Notes: a model not told the origin generated them from the sequence alone. DNA of 64,000 bases from Pseudomonas sp. 6D_7.1_Bac1 (GCF_025465945.1 NZ_JANLNW010000078.1:1-64000); one strand, 5' to 3'; positions 43,861 to 53,154 are shown, numbered from the stretch's first letter. Program-made: numbers and translations.

Positions 43861-45213
43861 TCAGGGCTGAACCACAGCCCCGGGCTCCAACGGCAAATCC
43901 AGGCTGGCAATGAATCCGCCCTCGGGGTGATTGGCCAGAATCAGGCTGCCGCCGTGGCGCTCTGCCGCACGACGGGCGATGGCAAGCCCCAGGCCATGTC
44001 CTGCCGCCGTCTGCCCGGGCGCCCGGTAGAAGGGCTCGCCCAGTTGACTCAAGTGCTCGGTTTCTACACCGGGGCCGTGGTCGCGCACACTGAGCACAAT
44101 CCGATCCCCCTGACGCAAGGCCAGCACTTCAATCGGCTGTCCAGCCGGGTTGAAGCGTTGGGCGTTACGCAACAGGTTATCCAGCGCCCGTTCGATCATG
44201 GTTGGCCAGCCCTTGAGGTTCAATGGCTGTTCGGCTTCGACACGGATGCTTTGTTCCGGCGCGCCGAGCTGGGCGTCTTTTTGCACCGTATTGAGTAGTG
44301 CGTTGAGGTCAACCTCTTCGGCACTGGCGTTGTCGGCGTCGACCCGTGCCAGCACCAGAATCTCACTGATCAGCGCTTCCAGGCGATCACACTCGCGGGT
44401 CAGTCGTGGCCAGAGTTTTTCGCGTTCTTCGGGACCGGCCCGTTCCGAGAGGGCCAGGGCGATACGCAATCGGGCCAACGGTGAACGCAGCTCGTGAGAC
44501 ACGTCGCGCAGCAATTGTCGCTGACTACCGATCAGGCTTTGCAGGCGTGCGCCCATGCGGTTGAAGTCGTTGGCCAGCACGCCAAACTCGTCACGACGGT
44601 TGGCCAGCCGCGCCAGGCTGTTTTGCTGATAGGTCGTCTGGCCGAGGTCATGTACCGCTCCGCGCAGACGGCTCAACGGGCGGGTAATGGACAGCGTCAC
44701 CAGCAGGCTGAACAGCGTCAGCACCACCAAGGCAATCGCCAGTGCACTGAGGGGCCAAAGCAGGCTGTTGCGGTGCCAGGCGTTGAGTTCTGGATGCGGA
44801 ATACGGTAGATCAGCAAGTAAGTTTCAGCACTTTTCGGGCTGGTGTACTCGACGGTCAGGCGCCGCCAGGGCAGGTGGCGGTCGTTGTCGTCGGCGTTGT
44901 CGCTCTGCCTTGCTTCCAAGGCCGCCGCGCGGCGAGGGAAGGTGCCGCGCACCACCGGGTCGCCACTCTCGTTCAGGACCTGAACGTCGATGTGGTAACG
45001 CCGTTTGCGTTGTTCGAGCAGCGCTTGCGCAGCGTCCTCACCCTTTTCTTCGTAGAGCTGCGTCCACTCTTGTGCCAGGGTATTGAGGCCCGGATGGCGA
45101 CTGAGAATCCAGGCGTCCTGGTTCAACATGTGCCCGAGCAGAATCGACAGCCCTGCAACCAGAGCGATGGCCAGCCAGAAACTGGCAAGGATGCGCCAGA
45201 ACAATGAACGCAC
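43861..45213 (-). CDS. CpxA/CpxS-type sensor histidine kinase
   Basis: The 450-residue protein has a membrane helix at about 7-28, a periplasmic loop, a second helix at about 155-178, a HAMP domain, the H-box QLLRDVSHELRSPLARLRIA with the phosphorylated His, and the HATPase domain (NLLRNAQRFN, DHGPGV, GHGLGLAIARRAAERHGG). The operon order regulator, Spy-like protein and sensor is that of the P. aeruginosa Cpx locus (recalled as PA3204-PA3206), which senses envelope stress. The stop lies next to a REP pair. Confidence 0.85.
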   Translation of the reverse strand: MRSLFWRILASFWLAIALVAGLSILLGHMLNQDAWILSRHPGLNTLAQEWTQLYEEKGEDAAQALLEQRKRRYHIDVQVLNESGDPVVRGTFPRRAAALEARQSDNADDNDRHLPWRRLTVEYTSPKSAETYLLIYRIPHPELNAWHRNSLLWPLSALAIALVVLTLFSLLVTLSITRPLSRLRGAVHDLGQTTYQQNSLARLANRRDEFGVLANDFNRMGARLQSLIGSQRQLLRDVSHELRSPLARLRIALALSERAGPEEREKLWPRLTRECDRLEALISEILVLARVDADNASAEEVDLNALLNTVQKDAQLGAPEQSIRVEAEQPLNLKGWPTMIERALDNLLRNAQRFNPAGQPIEVLALRQGDRIVLSVRDHGPGVETEHLSQLGEPFYRAPGQTAAGHGLGLAIARRAAERHGGSLILANHPEGGFIASLDLPLEPGAVVQP

Positions 45214-45280
45214 GGGAAGTCCTCAAACAAAGAAAGCCCAATGGTGACTCACCATTGGGCTGGGAAGTAGCGCTAGAACA

Positions 45281-45721
45281 TTATTGCGCTTTTTGCGGCT
45301 GTTGGGCTTTCCACGCCTGGAACTGCTCCCACTCGGCTTTGCGTTCGGCCTGCTTCTTTTGGATCGCGTCGAACTTCTGCTGTTGGTCCGGCTTGAGTAG
45401 GGCACGAATGTCCTTCTCGGTTTTCTGGCGGCCGGCCGCCATTTGGTCCTTCAAAGCCTGCTGATCGGCTGGCGAGAGTTTTTGCAGGTACTGCTCTACC
45501 AACTCTTTACGTGCATGCATCTGCTCGCCAATCAGTTTGCGGATCTGCTCGCGTTGTTCGTGGCTCAGGTTCAGCTCTCTGTAAGCGCCTTTGCCGCCGT
45601 GCATGTGTTCGCTGTAACCGTGGCCGTCCATTGGGCCCATCGGGCCTTGGCCTTCTGGTGCGGCCATGGCAATGGTCGGCAGTGCGGCAGCGAACATCAA
45701 AGCGATAAGGGTCTTGCGCAT
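45281..45721 (-). CDS. Spy/CpxP-like periplasmic protein
   Basis: The 146-residue protein has a Sec signal peptide (MRKTLIALMFAAALPTIAMA, cut after AMA), a short His/Met-rich part (MDGHGYSEHMHGGKG) and a helical rest with two degenerate LTXXQ-type repeats (LNLSHEQREQIRKLIGEQM and LSPADQQALKDQM). Spy/CpxP proteins are periplasmic chaperones that also damp Cpx signalling. The Met/His cluster could bind copper. It lies between the regulator and sensor genes on the same strand. Confidence 0.85.
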   Translation of the reverse strand: MRKTLIALMFAAALPTIAMAAPEGQGPMGPMDGHGYSEHMHGGKGAYRELNLSHEQREQIRKLIGEQMHARKELVEQYLQKLSPADQQALKDQMAAGRQKTEKDIRALLKPDQQQKFDAIQKKQAERKAEWEQFQAWKAQQPQKAQ

Positions 45722-45861
45722 GGTGTGTCTCCTTGTCTCGTTCCCGGTGTGTTCCGGATGAGTACAGATTACGGAGATCTAGGTCAGCGGCGGTCAGTTG
45801 AGCGTAAAGCTTGGGTAAAGACGTTTTTCCGTCGTCCTGACAAACCACCGCTTTGATTTAC

Positions 45862-45998
45862 GTAGCAGCTGGCGCAGCCTGCGTTCGGCTGCGCAGCAGT
45901 CGTAAAACCTGCGTCCGCGTTTTTCCAGATACACCACGTCATCCGGATCGCGACCGCTACGCGGCCGAACGCAGGCTCGCGGGCTCGCCAGCTGCTAC
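45862..45998. repeat. REP-type inverted pair, type B
   Basis: GTAGCAGCTGGCGCAGCCTG and its complement (ending at 45998) lie between the cpxR-like gene and the Spy-like gene, so it sits inside the presumed operon and could end or stabilise part of the transcript. Confidence 0.8.
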
Positions 45999-46016
45999 AA
46001 GGGACCGCGTCGGTCG

Positions 46017-46694
46017 TTAGAGACTGTAGTAGTAGCCGCGGCTGCGCAGGGCCACGATGCGCGGGCGGCCGTCGGGGTGCGGGCCGATCTTTTTGCGCAG
46101 GTTGCTGACGTGCATGTCCAGGCTGCGATCGTACAGGGTCAGCTTGCGACCGAGGGCGATCTGCGCCAGTTCCTGCTTGTCCAGCGGCTCGCCGGGTTGC
46201 TTGAGCAGGGCTTCGAGCAGGCGACTTTCGGAGACGGTCAGGGTGTATTCCTGTTCGTCGATGCTGACCACACCACGGACCGGGCTGAAGCACAGATCGC
46301 CGAGTTCCATCTGGCTGGACACTGCCGGCGGATGGCTGCGCCGCAGTACGGCGCGCAGACGGGCAGTCAACTCTCGTGGATCACACGGCTTGGCCAGGTA
46401 ATCGTCGGCGCCCAGCTCCAGGCCGAGGATACGGTCCAGCGGCTCGCCGCGGGCCGAGAGCATCACCACTGGCAGGTCCGGGTGGTCGTTGCGCAATTGC
46501 TTGAGCAGTTCCAGACCGCTGCCGTCGGGCAGCATCACGTCCAGTACCACCGCCGCCGGTGCGGACTCGGCCAGGGCGCGGCGCGCACTCAGACCGTCGT
46601 GGCAAGCGCGCACAACAAAACCTTCCTGGCTCAGCCAACTGCTCAGGAGCTCACACAGCTCCTGGTCATCATCAATTAGTAACAGCTCACTCAT
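46017..46694 (-). CDS. CpxR-type OmpR-family response regulator
   Basis: The 225-residue product has a receiver domain (LLIDDDQELCELLSSWL, phospho-Asp in VVLDVMLPDGSG, Lys in GADDYLAKP) and an OmpR/PhoB winged-helix domain (TLTVSESRLLEALLKQPG, DRSLDMHVSNLRKKIGP, RIVALRSRGYYYSL). It is the first gene of the presumed unit with the Spy-like protein and the sensor. A REP pair separates it from the latter two. Confidence 0.9.
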   Translation of the reverse strand: MSELLLIDDDQELCELLSSWLSQEGFVVRACHDGLSARRALAESAPAAVVLDVMLPDGSGLELLKQLRNDHPDLPVVMLSARGEPLDRILGLELGADDYLAKPCDPRELTARLRAVLRRSHPPAVSSQMELGDLCFSPVRGVVSIDEQEYTLTVSESRLLEALLKQPGEPLDKQELAQIALGRKLTLYDRSLDMHVSNLRKKIGPHPDGRPRIVALRSRGYYYSL

Positions 46695-46701
46695 GACTCA
46701 C

Positions 46702-47112
46702 TCAATTTAGCCATTGCCGACGTTTTCTACGTCCACCACTGGCGAAGATACCGCAGAGCAGGGCCAATAGCGCTACTCCCGCGCCCGTGACGAACCATTG
46801 CTGCTGATCGCTCAGCAGGCGCGGCTGGGGGCTGGCCTGGACTTCCTTGAGTTGCAGCTTGAGGCGCTGATTCTCTTGGCGCAACCGGCCCAGCAAGGCG
46901 CTTTCGCGTTCGCTATCGGCATTTTGCAGTTGATTGTTCAGCTCTTCTCGTTGCCGCTCGCTGTCTTTCAAGCGTTGCTGCAATTCGGTGATCTGGCTAC
47001 CGGCGCTTAACGACAGAGGCGTTGAATAACCTGAGTCCGAGTGCTCTTCGGCATGGGCGAAGGCCCCGATCGATAACATGACCAACAGCAGACACAGCGG
47101 ACCTTGGCGCAT
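46702..47112 (-). CDS. Hypothetical envelope protein with coiled coil and C-terminal anchor
   Basis: The 136-residue product has a cleaved-looking N-terminal signal (LCLLLVMLSIGAFAHAEE), a coiled coil (ITELQQRLKDSERQREELNNQLQ), and a C-terminal membrane helix (WFVTGAGVALLALLCGIFAS) followed by RRKRR. This is the layout of YgiM/TIGR04211-type proteins without the SH3 domain, sometimes annotated wrongly as translation initiation factor 2. AGGAG lies five bases before ATG 47112. Its stop is 7 bases upstream of the cpxR-like start, so it may lead the same transcript. Confidence 0.75.
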   Translation of the reverse strand: MRQGPLCLLLVMLSIGAFAHAEEHSDSGYSTPLSLSAGSQITELQQRLKDSERQREELNNQLQNADSERESALLGRLRQENQRLKLQLKEVQASPQPRLLSDQQQWFVTGAGVALLALLCGIFASGGRRKRRQWLN

Positions 47113-47220
47113 CGAAACTCCTGATTCCAATCGAGTGTTGGGCAGGTTGTCGGCCGTTGAACGAGAATAATGAGCAGTTGAACACGCGATGAACCCAAGG
47201 TTCATCGCGTGGGTGCTGTG

Positions 47221-47520
47221 TTATGGCAGGACTTGCTTGAACGGTTTGACCAGAACGTTGGCATAGACGCCTGCCGCGATATACGGATCGGCGTCGGCCC
47301 AGGCCTTGGCGGCTTCCAGGGAGGCGAACTCGGCGACGATCAGGCTGCCGGTGAAACCCGCAGCGCCCGGATCATTACTGTCGACGGCAGGGTGCGGGCC
47401 AGCCAGCACCACGCGGCCCTCGGCTTGCAGTTTTTGCAGCCGCTCAATGTGCGCAGGGCGCGCAGTCAGGCGGTTTTCCAGGGAGTTGGCGACGTCTGTA
47501 GCAATGATTGCATATAGCAT
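47221..47520 (-). CDS. yciI: YciI-like protein
   Basis: The 99-residue product has the YciI fold signature: MLYAIIATDVANSLENRLTAR, HIERLQKLQAEGRVVLAGP and the conserved His-Asp-type active site (HPAVDSNDP), then an A-D-P-Y motif (ADADPYIAAGVYANV). Function is not settled; some members are dimeric hydrolase-like proteins. It begins two bases after the yciB stop, so both are co-transcribed. Confidence 0.9.
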   Translation of the reverse strand: MLYAIIATDVANSLENRLTARPAHIERLQKLQAEGRVVLAGPHPAVDSNDPGAAGFTGSLIVAEFASLEAAKAWADADPYIAAGVYANVLVKPFKQVLP

Positions 47521-47521
47521 G

Positions 47522-48118
47522 TCAGTCCTCGGTTTTTGGCGTAGTGGCGTCGGCGTCGTGCAAGTGGCGGGACAGGTAGATGCCCTGGCCGACCAGGAAT
47601 AGCAGGGTCATGCCCAGGCTGCCGAAGACTTTGAAGTCGACCCAATAGCTCTGGAACGTGAACGCAACGAACAGGTTGGCCGCGCCGCAAAACAGGAAAA
47701 AGCCGATCCAGGCAATGTTCAGGCGAGTCCAGACCGGGTCCGGCAGGGTCAGCGCGTGGCCCATGATGCGTTTGATCAGCAACCGGTCACCGACAAAGTG
47801 GCTGCCGATAAAGGCCAGGGCGAACAGCCAGTTAACCACCGGCGCCTTCCATTTAAGGAAGGTTTCACTGTGGAAGGCCAGGGTCAGGCTGCCGAAGACC
47901 AGGCAAGCGATCAGGGTCAGCCACTGGCTCTTCTCCAGCTTGCGCTGTTTGATGAACAACGTGCCGTACACCACCAGGGAACTGATGATCAGCATCGCGG
48001 TGGCGCTGTAAATACCGCCTACAGTCAGTTGATGGCCGGCGATGTCGACGACCCGTGGATCGATTTTATAGACGATGAAAAACAGCAGAAGCGGGATGAA
48101 GTCGATGAATTGTTTCAC
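47522..48118 (-). CDS. yciB: YciB (IspZ) inner-membrane septation protein A
   Basis: The 198-residue product has five or six hydrophobic segments and the conserved start VKQFIDFIPLLLFFIVYKI. YciB acts in cell-envelope or septum maintenance. GTG 48118 is the usual start; the ATG-initiated longer frame from 48157 adds 13 residues. It lies divergent from the PHP gene and upstream of yciI. Confidence 0.9.
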   Translation of the reverse strand: MKQFIDFIPLLLFFIVYKIDPRVVDIAGHQLTVGGIYSATAMLIISSLVVYGTLFIKQRKLEKSQWLTLIACLVFGSLTLAFHSETFLKWKAPVVNWLFALAFIGSHFVGDRLLIKRIMGHALTLPDPVWTRLNIAWIGFFLFCGAANLFVAFTFQSYWVDFKVFGSLGMTLLFLVGQGIYLSRHLHDADATTPKTED

Positions 48119-48205
48119 AGTGGCAGCCAGAAGCAGGATGTGGCGGCATAATAACAAACATATTGGGTCGCGAAAGCGCCAGCTGATTTGAGGTTACACA
48201 GTCCT

Positions 48206-49069
48206 GTGAATGTTGATTTGCACTGCCATAGCACGGCCTCCGATGGCGCCCTGGCGCCTGCGGTACTGGTTGCGCGTGCGTTCGAGAAAGGCGTGCGAGT
48301 CCTGGCCTTGACCGACCACGACACCCTTGAAGGCCTCGACGAGGCCCGCAGCGCTGCGGTTGCGCTGGGGATGCAACTGGTCAACGGCGTCGAATTATCC
48401 TGCACCTGGGGTGGCGCGACCATCCATGTGCTGGGTTACGGATTCGACGTCAATGCCCCGGCGTTGGTCGAGGCGATTGCCAAGTTGCATGATGGGCGCT
48501 GGCTCAGATCCGAAGAAATCAGCCGCAAGCTGGAACTCAAGGGCATGCCGGGCGCGCTTGAAGGCGCGCGGGCTATCCAGCAGGAACTCGGTGACAGCGG
48601 CAATGCGCCGGCCCGACCGCACTTTGCCGATTATCTGGTCCGCGCCGGTTTCGTCAAGGATCGCGCGGAAGCCTTCCGCAAGTGGTTGGGCGCCGGCAAG
48701 CTGGGGGACGTCAAGCAACACTGGCCGACCCTGGAAGAAACCGTCGAAACCCTGCGCGCCGCCGGGGCCTGGGTCAGCCTGGCGCACCCTTGGCACTATG
48801 ATTTCACCCGCAGCAAGCGCCGTCGCCTGATTGCCGACTATATTCAAGCAGGTGGCCACGCGATCGAAGTGGTCAACGGCCATCAGCCGGCCGAGCAGGT
48901 CGGCAGCCTGGCTATTCTTGCTCGTGAGTTCGGTCTGCTGGTCAGTGCCGGCAGTGATTTCCATGGACCCGGAGGCTGGTCCGAGATCGGCGAGTACCGC
49001 CCACTCCCGGAGGACCTGCCACCGCTTTGGTGTCGGTTCAAACATGACCCAGCCGTTATTGCCGTCTGA
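48206..49069 (+). CDS. PHP-domain 5'-3' exonuclease (YciV/RNase AM, TrpH type)
   Basis: The 287-residue product carries the PHP metal motifs: DLHCHSTASDG, LTDHDTLEG, NGVELSCTW, AHPWHYDF and GSDFHGPGG. E. coli YciV (RNase AM) is a 5'-to-3' nuclease acting on RNA ends and 3'-phosphoadenosine-type nucleotides. GTG 48206 is chosen because it starts right before the first strand; GAGG is 12 bases upstream, and TTG 48188 is an alternative. The next gene, yciO, is its usual neighbour. Confidence 0.87.
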   Translation: MNVDLHCHSTASDGALAPAVLVARAFEKGVRVLALTDHDTLEGLDEARSAAVALGMQLVNGVELSCTWGGATIHVLGYGFDVNAPALVEAIAKLHDGRWLRSEEISRKLELKGMPGALEGARAIQQELGDSGNAPARPHFADYLVRAGFVKDRAEAFRKWLGAGKLGDVKQHWPTLEETVETLRAAGAWVSLAHPWHYDFTRSKRRRLIADYIQAGGHAIEVVNGHQPAEQVGSLAILAREFGLLVSAGSDFHGPGGWSEIGEYRPLPEDLPPLWCRFKHDPAVIAV

Positions 49070-49082
49070 ACAGGTAGACAAT

Positions 49083-49712
49083 GTGAGTCAATTTTTCCAG
49101 ATTCATCCGGAAAACCCGCAAGCGCGCCTGATAAAACAAGCTGTCGAGATTATCCGCAAAGGCGGGGTGGTGATTTACCCTACTGACTCGTCCTACGCTA
49201 TTGGCTGCCATATCGGCGACAAGAACGCCGTCGAGCGTGTGCGTCGATTACGGCAACTGGACGACAAACACAATTTCGCACTGATCTGCAGCGACCTGTC
49301 GCAACTCGGGCTGTTCGCCAAGATCGACACCGGCACCTTCCGGCTCCTCAAGGCGCACTTGCCGGGGCCTTACACGTTCATTCTCAACGCCACCCGCGAA
49401 GTGCCGCGTCTGTTGCTGCACCCGAAGAAGCGCACCATCGGTTTGCGGGTGCCGAGCCATCCGATTGCCCTGGCGTTGCTTGAAGAGTTGGGCGAGCCGC
49501 TGATGAGCGTGACCCTGATCATGCCCGGTGAAACCGAACCGATGAGCGACCCGCATGAAATGCGTCAGTTGCTTGAACATCAGGTCGACCTGATCATCGA
49601 CGGCGGTTTTGGCGGTATCAAAGCCTCCACGGTGATCAACCTGGCCGATGGCGAGCCCCAAGTGATTCGCGTCGGTTGCGGCGACCCCGCGCCGTTTATG
49701 GTTGAGGCCTAG
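49083..49712 (+). CDS. yciO: YciO (Sua5/YrdC/YciO family)
   Basis: The 209-residue product contains the Sua5/YrdC dsRNA-binding fold: the KGGVVIYPTDSSYAIGC start, the GLRVPSHPIALALLEELGEPLMS motif and the INLADGEPQVIRVGCG end. Sua5/YrdC members make threonylcarbamoyl-AMP for tRNA t6A; YciO is a paralogue whose activity is weaker or different. GTG 49083 is chosen; AGG lies about 8 bases upstream. The stop TAG is immediately before the scpA ATG. Confidence 0.88.
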   Translation: MSQFFQIHPENPQARLIKQAVEIIRKGGVVIYPTDSSYAIGCHIGDKNAVERVRRLRQLDDKHNFALICSDLSQLGLFAKIDTGTFRLLKAHLPGPYTFILNATREVPRLLLHPKKRTIGLRVPSHPIALALLEELGEPLMSVTLIMPGETEPMSDPHEMRQLLEHQVDLIIDGGFGGIKASTVINLADGEPQVIRVGCGDPAPFMVEA

Positions 49713-50531
49713 ATGTCCGCAGTAGAGCCCGTCGATAACCAGGCCGGCGCCCAGCAAGAACTGCCGTTCGCCATGGTCTATGGCCAGGCGGTCATGGAAA
49801 TGCCGCTGGACCTGTACATTCCGCCGGACGCGCTGGAAGTCTTCCTTGAGGCCTTCGAAGGCCCGCTCGACTTGCTGCTGTACCTGATCCGTAAGCAGAA
49901 CATCAACATCCTCGACATCCCGGTGGCGGAAATTACCCGGCAGTACATGGGCTATGTCGAGTTGATGCAGTCGGTACGCCTGGAGTTGGCCGCCGAGTAC
50001 CTGGTGATGGCCGCGATGCTGGCCGAGATCAAGTCGCGGATGCTGCTGCCGCGCTCGGCCGAGATCGAAGAGGACGAAGACGACCCGCGCGCCGAGCTGA
50101 TCCGCCGCTTGCAGGAGTACGAACGCTTCAAGGCGGCGGCCGAAGGCATCGACGGCCTGAGCCGGGTCGGCCGCGATGTGGTGGTGCCCAAGCTCGATGC
50201 CCCGGAGGCGCGAGCGCGCAAGTTGTTGCCGGACGTGAGTCTGGAAGAGTTGCTGATGTCCATGGCCGAGGTCCTGCGCCGTGGCGATATGTTCGAAAGC
50301 CATCAGGTCAGCCGCGAGGCGTTGTCGACTCGCGAGCGCATGAGCGATGTGCTGGAGCGGCTCAAGGGCGGCGGTTTTGTGCCTTTTGTCGAGCTGTTCA
50401 CTGCTGAAGAGGGACGCTTGGGTGTGGTCGTGACGTTCATGGCGATCCTCGAACTGGTCAAGGAATCCTTGGTCGAGCTGGTACAGAATGAGCCGTTTGC
50501 GGCTATCCATGTGCGGGCGCGAGCCGAATAA
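49713..50531 (+). CDS. scpA: Segregation and condensation protein ScpA
   Basis: The 272-residue kleisin has the ScpA N-terminal helix (FEGPLDLLLYLIRKQNINILDIPVAEITRQYMGY), the AAEYLVMAAMLAEIKSRMLLP segment and a C-terminal winged helix (TFMAILELVKESLVELVQNE). With ScpB and SMC it forms the chromosome-condensing complex. It follows yciO with no gap (ATG right after TAG) and precedes scpB by 12 bases, so it is translated as part of one operon. Confidence 0.95.
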   Translation: MSAVEPVDNQAGAQQELPFAMVYGQAVMEMPLDLYIPPDALEVFLEAFEGPLDLLLYLIRKQNINILDIPVAEITRQYMGYVELMQSVRLELAAEYLVMAAMLAEIKSRMLLPRSAEIEEDEDDPRAELIRRLQEYERFKAAAEGIDGLSRVGRDVVVPKLDAPEARARKLLPDVSLEELLMSMAEVLRRGDMFESHQVSREALSTRERMSDVLERLKGGGFVPFVELFTAEEGRLGVVVTFMAILELVKESLVELVQNEPFAAIHVRARAE

Positions 50532-50543
50532 CGAGCAAAATCA

Positions 50544-51521
50544 ATGAATCTGAGTGAACCCCGCGAGCTGGCGCCACTGCTTGAAGCCTTTCTGTTGGCC
50601 TCGGGAAAGCCGCAGTCGATGGAGCGTCTGTTCGAACTCTTCGAAGAGGGCGAGCGCCCGGAGCCGCCGGTCTTCAAGAAGGCCTTGGCGATTCTGGCCA
50701 AATCCTGCGACGGCCGGGCCTTTGAGCTGAAGGAAGTCGCCTCGGGCTACCGTCTGCAAATTCGTGAGAAATTCGCGCCCTGGGTCGGACGTCTGTGGGA
50801 AGAGCGCCCGCAGCGCTATTCCCGAGCGATGCTGGAGACCATGGCGTTGATCGCCTATCGTCAGCCGATCACCCGTGGCGAGATCGAGGATGTGCGCGGT
50901 GTGGCGGTGAACAGCCACATCGTCAAAACCCTGCTGGAGCGCGAGTGGATCAGGATCGTCGGTTACCGCGACGTACCGGGCAAACCGGCGATGTTCGCCA
51001 CCACCAAGGCGTTTCTCGATCATTTCAACTTGAAAAACCTCGACGACCTGCCGCCGCTGGCTGAACTGCGCGAACTGGAGCCCGAACCGATGCTTGAGTT
51101 CGACGACGCGCCGGTGCCGCAGAACCTGCAAGAACTGGCCGATGCCAGCGCCGAGCCGGAAGAGCCGAAGGACGAAACCAGTTTCCATACATTGCTGTTG
51201 GAGCTGGATTCGATGGAAGAGGGCATCAAGACCGACTTCGACGATTTGCTGCGTGATGGGGCGGTCAGCGAGAGCGAGCCGTCGGTGCCAGACGATGTGC
51301 CCGTCGAGGTTGAGGCACAGACCGACCTTCAGGCCGAAGCCGAGGCAGAAGTTGAGGAAGAGGCTGAAGATGACATCCTGGGAGTTGCCGAAGCTCGCGA
51401 GAAACTGCTTGCCGCCGTCGCTGCACTGGAGCAACCCAAACCCGAACTGAGCGACGAAGAAGCCGAAGCCCAGGCCCTCGCCGAAGCAATCGAGAACGAA
51501 CGCCGCCAGTTCGACGACTGA
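50544..51521 (+). CDS. scpB: Segregation and condensation protein ScpB, long acidic tail
   Basis: Residues about 1-180 are the ScpB double winged helix: LAPLLEAFLLASGKPQSMERL, LKEVASGYRLQIREKFAPWV and TRGEIEDVRGVAVNSHIVKTLLEREWI. From about residue 185 the protein has an acidic, Glu/Ala-rich tail (EVEAQTDLQAEAEAEVEEEA) that makes it 325 residues, against about 180-200 for the common short form. The tail is typical of Pseudomonas ScpB, and disordered. It acts with ScpA and SMC. A REP pair follows the stop. Confidence 0.93.
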   Translation: MNLSEPRELAPLLEAFLLASGKPQSMERLFELFEEGERPEPPVFKKALAILAKSCDGRAFELKEVASGYRLQIREKFAPWVGRLWEERPQRYSRAMLETMALIAYRQPITRGEIEDVRGVAVNSHIVKTLLEREWIRIVGYRDVPGKPAMFATTKAFLDHFNLKNLDDLPPLAELRELEPEPMLEFDDAPVPQNLQELADASAEPEEPKDETSFHTLLLELDSMEEGIKTDFDDLLRDGAVSESEPSVPDDVPVEVEAQTDLQAEAEAEVEEEAEDDILGVAEAREKLLAAVAALEQPKPELSDEEAEAQALAEAIENERRQFDD

Positions 51522-51530
51522 CGCAGGACC

Positions 51531-51620
51531 TGTGGGAGCGAGCCTGCTCGCGATGAGGGAGTGTCAGTCGACATCAATGTTATCTGATACACCGCTATCG
51601 CGAGCAGGCTCGCTCCCACA
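51531..51620. repeat. REP-type inverted pair, type C
   Basis: TGTGGGAGCGAGCCTGCTCG (51531 on) and its complement, ending at 51620, separate scpB from rluB. Confidence 0.85.
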
Positions 51621-51822
51621 GTGGTTCAGTGTTGTGATTGATCGAACTCAGCGCCACCGGTCGGCGGAAAAACAACTGCCCCACCGTTTATCCGCTAGTC
51701 TCTGATGCGCGAGCGGCGCCATGCGCGTATGATTCGCGACCCTTTGGCGATCTCTTCGCCAAACGACCAGATTTCACATCTTCAGGCCAAGGCCTGAACA
51801 GACCACACCGGGAGGTGCCCAG

Positions 51823-53103
51823 ATGAGTATCAACGACCAGAAAGACGACCAGGAAATCGGCCCAGCAGGCGAAAAACTGCAGAAAGTCCTCGCCCGTATC
51901 GGCGTTGGCTCGCGCCGCGACGTAGAGGCCTGGATCAGCCACGGCCGCATCAAGGTCAACGGCAAAGATGCCACCCTTGGCCTGCGTGTCGACCTGCACG
52001 ACGCCATCACTATCGATGGCAAGGTGATCAAGCGTGAAGAAGCGGCCGAATCGGTTCGCCGCGTGATCATGTACAACAAACCCGACGGCGAAATCTGCAC
52101 CCGTGACGACCCTGAAGGCCGTCCGACCGTGTTCGACAAAATGCCGAAACCAAAAGAAGGCCGCTGGATCAACATCGGTCGTCTGGACATCAATACCACC
52201 GGTTTGCTGATGTTCACCACCGACGGTGAGCTGGCCAACCGCCTGATGCACCCTTCCTACGAAATGGACCGCGAATACGCGGTACGTGTCCGTGGCGAAG
52301 TCGACGACGAAATGATCGAACGCCTGAAGGCGGGCGTCGTTCTCGAAGACGGCCCGGCGAAGTTCACCGACATCAAGCAGGCTCCAGGTGGCGAAGGTTT
52401 CAACCACTGGTACCACTGCGTGGTGATGGAAGGCCGTAACCGTGAAGTCCGCCGTCTGTGGGAATCCCAGGGTCTGGTGGTCAGCCGTCTGAAGCGCGTG
52501 CGTTTCGGTCCGGTGTTCCTCAACTCTGACTTGCCGATGGGTCGCTGGCGCGAAATGAGCCAGTACGAAGTCGACGTGCTGAGTGCTGAAGTGGGTTTGA
52601 CCCCGGTAGCCATGCCGCAAATGAACGCCAAGAGCAAAGACAAGCTTGAGCGTATGCAGCGCAAGTCGTCCCGTCCGGTCGGCAAGAGCGAGCGTGTGCG
52701 GACTCTGCGTCCAGCCACCGCTGCTCCTGCCGCAGGTCCGCGCCCAGCGCGTGAGCCGCAGATCGAAGGCGAGCGTCCGGCCCGCAAGCCAGCGCCACGT
52801 CAGGACGGCGAGCGCGGTCCACGGACGCCGCGTCCGGCCAACGGTCGCACTGAGCGTGGCGAAGGCCGTGGTGCTCCGGCCGGTGGTCGCAGCGATCGCG
52901 GTGCTCCGGCAGGTCGTGGTGAGTCGGGTCGCGGTACGCCAGTGGCAGACCGTCCGTCCGACACCAAGCGCCCGGCCAAGCCAGCGCCGAAGAAGCGTCC
53001 AGGCATCGTTCTGGTCGATCGTGATGCACCATCGGGCAAGCGTCGCGGCGCACCGGCCGGTTCCGGTCAGCGTCCAGGCTTTGGTCGTCGCAAGCCGGAG
53101 TAA
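51823..53103 (+). CDS. rluB: 23S rRNA pseudouridine synthase RluB
   Basis: The 426-residue product has an N-terminal S4 domain (KLQKVLARIGVGSRRDVEAWI), the RsuA/RluB family catalytic segment GRLDINTTGLLMFTTDGELA with the catalytic Asp, and EGRNREVRRLWESQGLVVSRL. It makes pseudouridine 2605 in 23S rRNA. The last 150 or so residues are a basic, Arg/Gly/Pro/Ala-rich disordered tail (RGAPAGRGESGRGTPV) like those of Pseudomonas RluB, likely binding RNA. A terminator follows. Confidence 0.93.
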   Translation: MSINDQKDDQEIGPAGEKLQKVLARIGVGSRRDVEAWISHGRIKVNGKDATLGLRVDLHDAITIDGKVIKREEAAESVRRVIMYNKPDGEICTRDDPEGRPTVFDKMPKPKEGRWINIGRLDINTTGLLMFTTDGELANRLMHPSYEMDREYAVRVRGEVDDEMIERLKAGVVLEDGPAKFTDIKQAPGGEGFNHWYHCVVMEGRNREVRRLWESQGLVVSRLKRVRFGPVFLNSDLPMGRWREMSQYEVDVLSAEVGLTPVAMPQMNAKSKDKLERMQRKSSRPVGKSERVRTLRPATAAPAAGPRPAREPQIEGERPARKPAPRQDGERGPRTPRPANGRTERGEGRGAPAGGRSDRGAPAGRGESGRGTPVADRPSDTKRPAKPAPKKRPGIVLVDRDAPSGKRRGAPAGSGQRPGFGRRKPE

Positions 53104-53119
53104 TTGGTAAGCGCCTCAT

Positions 53120-53154
53120 AAAAAAACGCCAATCCTCGGATTGGCGTTTTTTTT
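53120..53154. terminator. Bidirectional terminator after rluB
   Basis: ACGCCAATCC (53126-53135) and GGATTGGCGT (53138-53147) form a perfect stem, with an A run on the left and T8 on the right. Confidence 0.9.
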
